NCBI GenBank assembly: GCA_018340805.1
Contig: JACMZG010001911.1
Span: 58,041,617 to 58,105,616, forward strand
Source: Microvelia longipes
Lineage: Eukaryota > Arthropoda > Insecta > Hemiptera > Veliidae
Reading direction: 5' to 3'
DNA length: 64,000 nucleotides
Part shown: positions 57,527 to 64,000 of the stretch, piece after piece
How positions within the stretch are numbered: position 1 is the stretch's first letter
Layout: every line of letters starts with the position of its first letter
Notes under the pieces: generated by a model
The model's input: only the letters and a program-made list of their open reading frames with translations
Told to the model about the DNA's origin: nothing
Databases searched by the model: none
Position numbers and translations under genes: made by a program

Positions 57527-59553
57527 ATGTTACCTAGAGTGCCTGTATAATATACGATATACAGGCACTCTAACGTAACCTAATACAAGCACTATTATTT
57601 ACTATAACTGCAACTATTACCATGCTATTACTATAACATAACAGTCCCTTTTAAGAGATTAATTTTTAACAAAAGTAATATATAACCAAGTAGGGAAAAC
57701 TCCTATACTTACTTTGTTCAGATGCGGGGTTTGGCAAGGGATTTAACTCCTTCCCCTTCCCAGTTGTCGTGTGAACGGGATTGAACACGGGTTTAACCCT
57801 GAATCTCATTTTTTACGGTGAAATATACCGTGTGAACAGTTGGGGTTGAAACCCCTGCCAAACCCCGCGTGTGGACGAAGTAACAGACACATGTAAAAAA
57901 TTCGGACATGCGTGATCAGCTGTTTGCTGGCTCAAAAATATAAAAATCATAGTTCAACGATGCCTTGACAGATAGAGGGACCCACCCCGTAAGGGCTGGA
58001 AACATTTACTTTTAATATTTTCACCCTCGCAGGATTCTACGTTGTATCGACACTTACATGTCTTGACATTCAAGTGTCGATACAAAACGAGACGAAACAT
58101 CGACACATGGTTCAGTTAAAAGTGCTGAGATTATCAAGTGTTGATACAACGCAGAATCCTGTCATGTAAAGTGTCAAGACTACGTGGGGAGCCGGAAAAA
58201 TTTGAGCCAACTCCCCAGTGGACAAAATGTGAACTACATGCAATGTATGACAAAAAATCTCATTTGTTTTTCCACTTGGTTTATATTACTCTAGCTAAGG
58301 GCCATTTAGACCCCACGATATTCTGTACACTCCCCAAGGTACAACGCTCTGCCCTGTATTTTGTTTTGCTATACACGAATGTGTGATATAGTCGATCAAG
58401 ACTGCAATGAGAAACTCTCATATTTATAGTCTTTAAAATTATTATAAAGTTTAAAACTTAAAAGTTTAAGAAACATTTTGCTTTGCTTAGCCTGAAATGG
58501 TTCTTATTATATTTGGAATAGAAATTAAAGTATCAATAAATACTTATTTATATCTTTAGGTATTAAAGAGAGTAGTGAAGGAAGTTTTTACCTGTTGTCC
58601 TACCCTTTATAAATTTTTGTTATTTATTATAAAAATTCATTGAGATTATTTTGTTGCAGGATCGGATTTTGCTCCTGCTTCGCTTTATCTGTGTCAACCA
58701 TCGCTGGAGACCATCCTCCGTGGGATCGCCGTTTTCAGTTTTAAAGATAGTAATCAGGGTTCCGATCTAACCAATTGACACTAACCCTTTTAGTCTTGGT
58801 TTTATCGGACCCTGCCAGGCCTACAAGATCTTCAAGAGGACGTCGAATGGTTCGTTATTTATTATAAAAACACATCACACTGTAGCATGGATATTATCTA
58901 TAGGTGGTCACTGTCGGGGATTTGCCTGGTTTGGATTGTGGGCTGACTCAGAACACAAATGTTAGCATAAATACTGTAGTCACGCTTTGTGGGGGCTGTG
59001 GAGTGACGTAGTGATTGTTAACTGCCTATAGCCCCGACCGAGGCATACGTCTCTTATGATATTATTGGTTAACATTGTTGTGTTTTTAGTACGACAGTCT
59101 TTGATTAGGCTGTTGTCGGCAGTGGTCATCGCTAGCGCTGATATCTGTAAAAATTTTGTAGCTTTTAACTGTTTTAGTTATCTTTATACATATTTATAAA
59201 TTTCATATTGTATAGTTAAACTAGTTAGATGAAAAATTAAATATGAACACTTTATTTTGGCTAGTTGTATTTCTTTTAAAACACTATAAAATTATTTATA
59301 AACAAACTAACCATTGGCTTGTTCAGAACGTTTCCGTTTTTAAAGTCAAAGTCTAATTTCACTGTAGTAACTGATAAAAAGTTACTAACTTCATGTTTTG
59401 TTATTTTTCTAATAAATCGAATATATTTAAATAGCATAAAAAACCTTCTTATCAGGCACCCGCACACTTATTTTTGGAGGTATTTGATTCATGACCCGTT
59501 GTTTAAGCCGATATTTTTTTCATGTTAGGCGCGGCGGGTAGGTTAGGACTCAG
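57527..59553. repeat. 2.03-kb block, copy B
   Basis: Second copy of 55483-57525, about 16 bp shorter because of homopolymer indels. After the shared end (GGACTCAG), unique sequence GGTTATGACTC continues. No long ORF is conserved between the two copies. The frame at 58138-58386 in B is broken in A, which argues against coding function. Confidence 0.93.
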
Positions 59554-60400
59554 GGTTATGACTCACTTATCTCCTTATATATCCACACTTCAATCGACAT
59601 GTCAGCCGTAAATTGAACCATTTGGGCGATGGTAATATACCATTGGTTCCCGGGTAGGGTTAGGTAGGAAGATGATTTGTGGATTTTATATATGTGCAGA
59701 ACACATGGTGTGTTGGCCCCAGTTTTAGGGTGGGGGGTTTAGGTCCATTTTCAGGTACTTTCTATAAACTTTGCTGAATCTTAAGTCTAAAATTTGATGA
59801 ATAAGCAACCAATAATATCAGATATATTCGATATTATTTTTATGCTATTTATCAATAGGATTTCATTTGACATTAAACAAATTTCTCCATCGTTTAAGGC
59901 AAATATCAATTTTAAGTTCTAATATTTTAAAGGCAGGCGCTTGCAGAAGCAATCGTCCCGAGGTCTTTAAAAATTAGGCTTTATTATTGATATTCCGAGG
60001 TCCTTAACTAAGGGAGATATAAAGTTTGATAGTTAATTGAAGTCTTATAACGCATGTGCACGGGTTAATACAACACTACTAACCCTACACTCCACACATT
60101 AGGAATTGGCTTTTAACAATTTTCATTAGAAAAGTAATAAAATTGTTAAACCAATTAATAAAGATGGCATGCTATTATTTTTTTTTATTTTTACTTTACT
60201 AACCAACTTTTTATAAGAATAACTCTATGGAGCACTATAAAACAGTGCTTATTTGTTATTCTTATGTTAAATTTATTTTTCTTCAAATTAGTTTTTATTG
60301 GCCACAGTAAAAACTGTACGTACAAGTAATTTACAATGGCCACGCTGTAAATTACTTGTATGGATAAGAAGAAAAATAAATTTTGCCTTCTTTACTTCTT
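59554..60400. other. Unassigned sequence with hairpins
   Basis: A perfect 15-bp inverted repeat TACAAGTAATTTACA lies at 60319-60333 and is mirrored at 60345-60359. A weaker outer pair is made by AAATTTATTTTTCTTC (60270-60285) and its mirror near 60369-60384. No gene recognised. Confidence 0.55.
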
Positions 60401-60403
60401 CAG

Positions 60404-60676
60404 AAAAACACCAGATGGGGCAAAATAACTTGTGGTTGTAAATGACCGACTAATTTCATAGTAATTCTTTTTATTTTGAAAAAATATTGTAAATTTTTTT
60501 GGAGTCATTTTAAAAAACTACTTGTTATTTTGCCCCATCTAGTGATTAATCGTTTCTTTTATATCTTTCAGATGCTGGAAGATCTCTCTTTATATGACTT
60601 CAAAGCTTTGGAAGAGACGAGACGATTATTTGAAGAGACATCGAAGAAACAAATGAGTCAAATCTGTATCTTATGA
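60404..60676 (+). other. Hairpin element followed by exon-like 34-codon frame
   Basis: CACCAGATGGGGCAAAATAA near 60410 is mirrored by a segment ending CCCCATCTAGTG near 60544. Next comes an acceptor-like TTATATCTTTCAG, then an ATG at 60572 opening MLEDLSLYDFKALEETRRLF and on to a TGA at 60676. The peptide is charged and helical; I do not recognise it. A diverged copy of the hairpin plus ATGCTGG segment occurs at 61012-61200, where the frame is not kept. Confidence 0.35.
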
Positions 60677-60727
60677 GTATCATTTTTCTTTATTTATTGT
60701 GTTATTCATAAAAAAAAAAAAATCTAA

Positions 60728-61570
60728 GAATGGGGTGGTTAGGGGGCAGTTGAAGCTGATAATATATGGCTTAAAATGATCAATAATTAGGGAATTGGGT
60801 TTAGGGGCTGTTGAAGCTGATTAAATATGGCTTAATATTGGCTATAATTAGGGATTTGGGTTTAGGGGCTGTTGAAGCTGATGAAATATGGCTAAACAAT
60901 CAACAATAATTAGGGAATGGGGTAAAGGGAGCTTTCAAAGCTGATATTTGATTGTATGACCAAAATTCCTTTATTTTTTTAAAATTTTCTTATTTGCTAT
61001 TTCAGAAAACGCTTGATGAAGGCAAAATAACTTGTGGTTAGATTAACAAAAAATATAAATTAAAGTTGTTTTTTTAATAAATGATATATAAAGAATAATT
61101 ATTGGATTCTTCAAAACAAAAATTTATTTTGCCTCATTGAGGGATTAATTGTTTAATTTTATCTTCCAGATGCTGGGTCTCTGAAGCTTCGGAAGACCAG
61201 TAAGACAAGCTGAATTCGGAAAAAAAAACATGAGGGAGAAGTTAGCCCGGAGTTCTGTCATCTATTTTTTCTAAGTATCATTTTATATTTTAATTTTATA
61301 CCTAAGTGTGGGGCTAGGGAATATGGGGTTTAGGGGGCTGTTGAAGCTGATTTAATATTATGGCTGAAATTGCCAAATATTAGGGAACAGGGTTTAGGGG
61401 CCTGCTGAAGCTGATGTAATAAGGCTCAAATTGCCAAAAATTAGGGAATAGGGTTTAGGGGGCGGTTGAAGCTGATATAATACGGCTTAAATTGCCAAAA
61501 ATTAGGGAATGGGGGTTAGAGGCCTGTTGAAGCTGATGTAATGGCCTAAATGGCCAAATATTTGGCAATA
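60728..61570. repeat. G-rich minisatellite, about 60-bp unit, two blocks
   Basis: Units contain GGGTTTAGGGGCTGTTGAAG and then CTGAT-ATAATATGGCTTAAATTGCCAAAAATTAGGG. About 3-4 units lie at 60728-60960 and 4-5 at 61310-61570, separated by the duplicated hairpin/exon-like segment. Confidence 0.88.
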
Positions 61571-61905
61571 GGGTTTTGCGAGTGTGAGTAGTTATTAAGT
61601 TTAAATTAAATATAAAAGTCAGAACTATATCAAGTAGCAATTTCATGTTAAATGCTCCTGATTAATATTCAGGTTATTACTCAAGAACTCGGACTAAATC
61701 ATAATTAAAATGTCTTTGATCACAAATGTAAGTGTTTAAATTTTTCATGTACTATTTGTAGGCATATAAGTTATGAACTGCACCCAAGACCGTTGGTAAG
61801 GGGCCTTTCCTTACTTCTTCAGAATCTTTCTCAATCTTACAACGGATCACTCCTCATATTATGGTCCTTATCATGATATGTAGAGTTGTTTTAATATTTA
61901 CACCT
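61571..61905. other. No recognised content
   Basis: Unique AT-rich sequence; nothing seen. Confidence 0.5.
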
Positions 61906-62150
61906 GAGAGGATGAATGCAGCAGGGTTGATGATGTGGCAGCCGGGTTGTTGATGTGGCAGCCGGGGGTTGATGATGTAGCAGCAGGGTTGGCTGGGTTG
62001 TTGATGTGGCAGCCGGGTTGATGATGTGGCAGCCGGGTTGATGATGTGGCAGCCGGGAGCTGGCTTTTTGTGGGGGGAGGGGTAAAATCAGTGTTTTGGG
62101 GTTAGAGTCAGTGTTTGTGGGTTAAGTCAGTGTTTGCGGGGTAGAATCAC
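61906..62150. repeat. GATGTGGCAGCCGGGTT minisatellite
   Basis: Six or more units of about 20 bp (TTGATGATGTGGCAGCCGGG) are followed by GGTTAGAGTCAGTGTTTGTG-like units. Related units return at 62635-62860 and 63385-63560. Confidence 0.9.
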
Positions 62151-62634
62151 TTTATTACATTGTAATATGTACGATTTCTAAATTATTTCTAAATCTTCAC
62201 GAGTCCCGCAGACGTAAGCTGTTGTTCATTTTATTTCTTTTTATAGTTAGATAAATGTTTAACCTCATATATCTTACTCTACTTTTTTTTAATGATTCCT
62301 GTGCTATCTGTTTTACATTATTTCAACATGAATCTGTTTTGTCTTGTGATTTTTGTAAGCACTATTTTTATCTTTTGAAGTTATTTATAAAACTAATTTA
62401 TTTTATTTAGTTCTACTCTATTGTTTATATTCCTGAAAATTCAGGTTTTATTTCTCTATCAAAGATTTTTCTTTACTTCAATCTTTGTTCTTTTTCTTTT
62501 TAACATTTTATGATGGTTGTTACTAAGAATACTAAAAATATTTCAGATAACTTGGCAATATCAGAAAGACATAGGTAAATAATATGAAGTAAATTATACC
62601 CAGTATAAGTAAAGTAATTAAGAATAACAATGGT

Positions 62635-62860
62635 CTTGGGGTTTTCGGTGTGGTTAGAGTCAGTGTATGGGGGCTGATGTAGCTGAGGCAGCAGGGTTTA
62701 GGATGATGTGGCAGCCGGGTTGATGATGTAGCAGCGCAGGGTTGAATAGGCTACAGTAATTGCCGGGGGGAGGGGTAGAGACAGTGTTTTGTGGTTAGAG
62801 TCAGTATTATATAGAGTAGTGTTTAGGTTAGAGTCAGTGTTTAGGGGGTAAAATCAATTT
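62635..62860. repeat. Second block of the GCAGCCGGG / AGAGTCAGTGTTT repeats
   Basis: Irregular copies of GATGTGGCAGCCGGGTTGAT and GGTTAGAGTCAGTGTTT with T/G-rich spacers. Confidence 0.8.
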
Positions 62861-63384
62861 TCTAAATTTATAACACAGCCAAGCTACATGAATAATAAAA
62901 TAATTCTTGCCATGTTTTTTATTTTGGTTTTAATAAAGCCAGTGTTTATAATCTTTGTAGAGTTCGAATCTATAAATATATTATTTTTTAAGTTCAATGT
63001 TATATTTTAATAAGACAAAATCAGTTAGAGTCGTAGGAAAGGGTGGTCAAGGCTTGCTTGCATAGATAGGTCACTCAGTTGGGACTGGTTATTAGGGACG
63101 AGCTCACACACAGTTAGGTTAGTTAGTTAGATATTTGGTTAGGTAGGCTAGGGACCAACCAAGATCTTATTAAAATATAACTATTTTAGTCATCATTATG
63201 AAACATAATTATTTTCTCATTCATTGTTGCTTATTCACATCCTACTTATTACGATTAATGTTTTATTTTTAATTTAAATAATATTCATATTATAGCTATC
63301 TAATATTATGCGTGATAGCTATTTCATAGATAAAAAGCTTGTCTGTGTTATTATTAAACTTTTTTGGGGGTAAATTATATGTTT

Positions 63385-63560
63385 TGATATTAGAGTCAGT
63401 GCATGGGGGCAGAGTTGCTGAAGTCAGTCTCCTAAGAGGAACTGTTGAGGCAGCAGGGAGAAGAAGAGTGCTGATGCCACTTTTTGTTGGGTTAGAGTCA
63501 GTGTTTTTGGTTAGAGTCAGTGTTGTGGTTAGAGTCTGTTTTCTGGGGGTAGATTCAATT
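63385..63560. repeat. Third block of AGAGTCAGTG repeats
   Basis: Copies of TTAGAGTCAGTG with GGGG spacers. The 76-codon frame over it (63339-63569) is repeat-derived. Sequence from 63561 to 64000 shows nothing. Confidence 0.75.
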
Positions 63561-64000
63561 TTTAATTAAAATCAAACCACTGTTTATTCTTTAATTTATT
63601 TTTATTTGGTTATTATATACTTTATATTTTCTATCCATGTTTTAAAAGGTGTTGCCAAGTTATCTTTTATTTCTTAGTGTTTGATTAAGGTGATATTCAT
63701 TATTAAACGTTAAATTAACAAGGACATCATATCATTGATTGGAACAATCTCTTATAATAAAAATAAAAAGAATCTGAGGATATCACATAAACTAAGAGAC
63801 GATCTCTGTCAAATAAATTAGGTTTAGAACTTTTTAAGACAAAAGTACTGTTACAAAAAGTTTAGAGGAAAAACAGAAAACTCTGTTGGATTCATGTAGT
63901 TCATATAGTATCAAGAACTTGAGAGTAAAATGAAGATATGTTTTTGATAAGCATTTATCAGAAAAACTTTAAACATAACTATGATGAAACTGCGTCTGCG

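Noticed and set aside
58138..58386. 82-codon frame in the duplicated block
   Set aside because: It is disrupted in the other copy (55483-57525) by small indels and resembles no known protein.

Overview
This is a eukaryotic nuclear window: AT-rich, with spliced genes, long introns, no operons and many transposable elements. The sequence fits an arthropod, probably an insect. Reasons are a LINE whose ORF1 carries a PHD finger, many TA-flanked Tc1/mariner-type MITEs, tRNA-derived SINEs, Penelope-like (PLE) remnants and a TATA plus TCAGT core promoter. I cannot name the species.

Region 1 (about 831-29300, + strand) holds the 3' part of an adenomatous polyposis coli gene (Apc). I reconstruct 16 exons whose phases all agree. 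They give 844 codons in one open frame from the window edge to a TAA at 29298-29300. The order is an SPSDLPDSP motif, three modules of a 20-residue beta-catenin-binding repeat plus an acidic SAMP (Axin-binding) segment, an insect-style middle region, then a basic Ser/Pro-rich tail with two SxIP motifs (EB1-type) and an LPRQGTF motif. Only the second module keeps an intact SAMP. The introns are filled with SINEs, foldback elements, (TA)n arrays, minisatellites, a LINE remnant, a PLE remnant and a copied exon of the neighbouring gene.

Region 2 (29301-38040) has no confident gene. It holds the probable Apc 3' UTR, a 0.7-kb terminal-inverted-repeat (TIR) element, two minisatellites and a foldback element with an 11-bp target-site duplication (TSD).

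Region 3 (38040-44600, - strand) is the complete nuclear gene for mitochondrial ribosomal protein uL4m (mRpL4): five exons, 278 residues, with a polyadenylation signal. Its introns contain two copies of one MITE family. The third copy sits in an Apc intron and has carried mRpL4 exon 3 with it.

Region 4 (44900-53030) is transposon-dominated: a decayed LINE reverse-transcriptase fragment, then a roughly 6-kb LINE with an intact ORF1, a broken ORF2 lacking the RT catalytic core, and a poly(A) tail. A 1.2-kb mariner-type TIR element is nested inside it.

Region 5 (53030-64000) holds a TIR element, a perfect foldback with a 12-bp TSD, a textbook core promoter with a first-exon-like leader at 54812-54888, and a 2.04-kb sequence present twice in tandem with a single N at the junction, most likely an assembly error. 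Short repeated exon-like segments and G-rich minisatellites follow.
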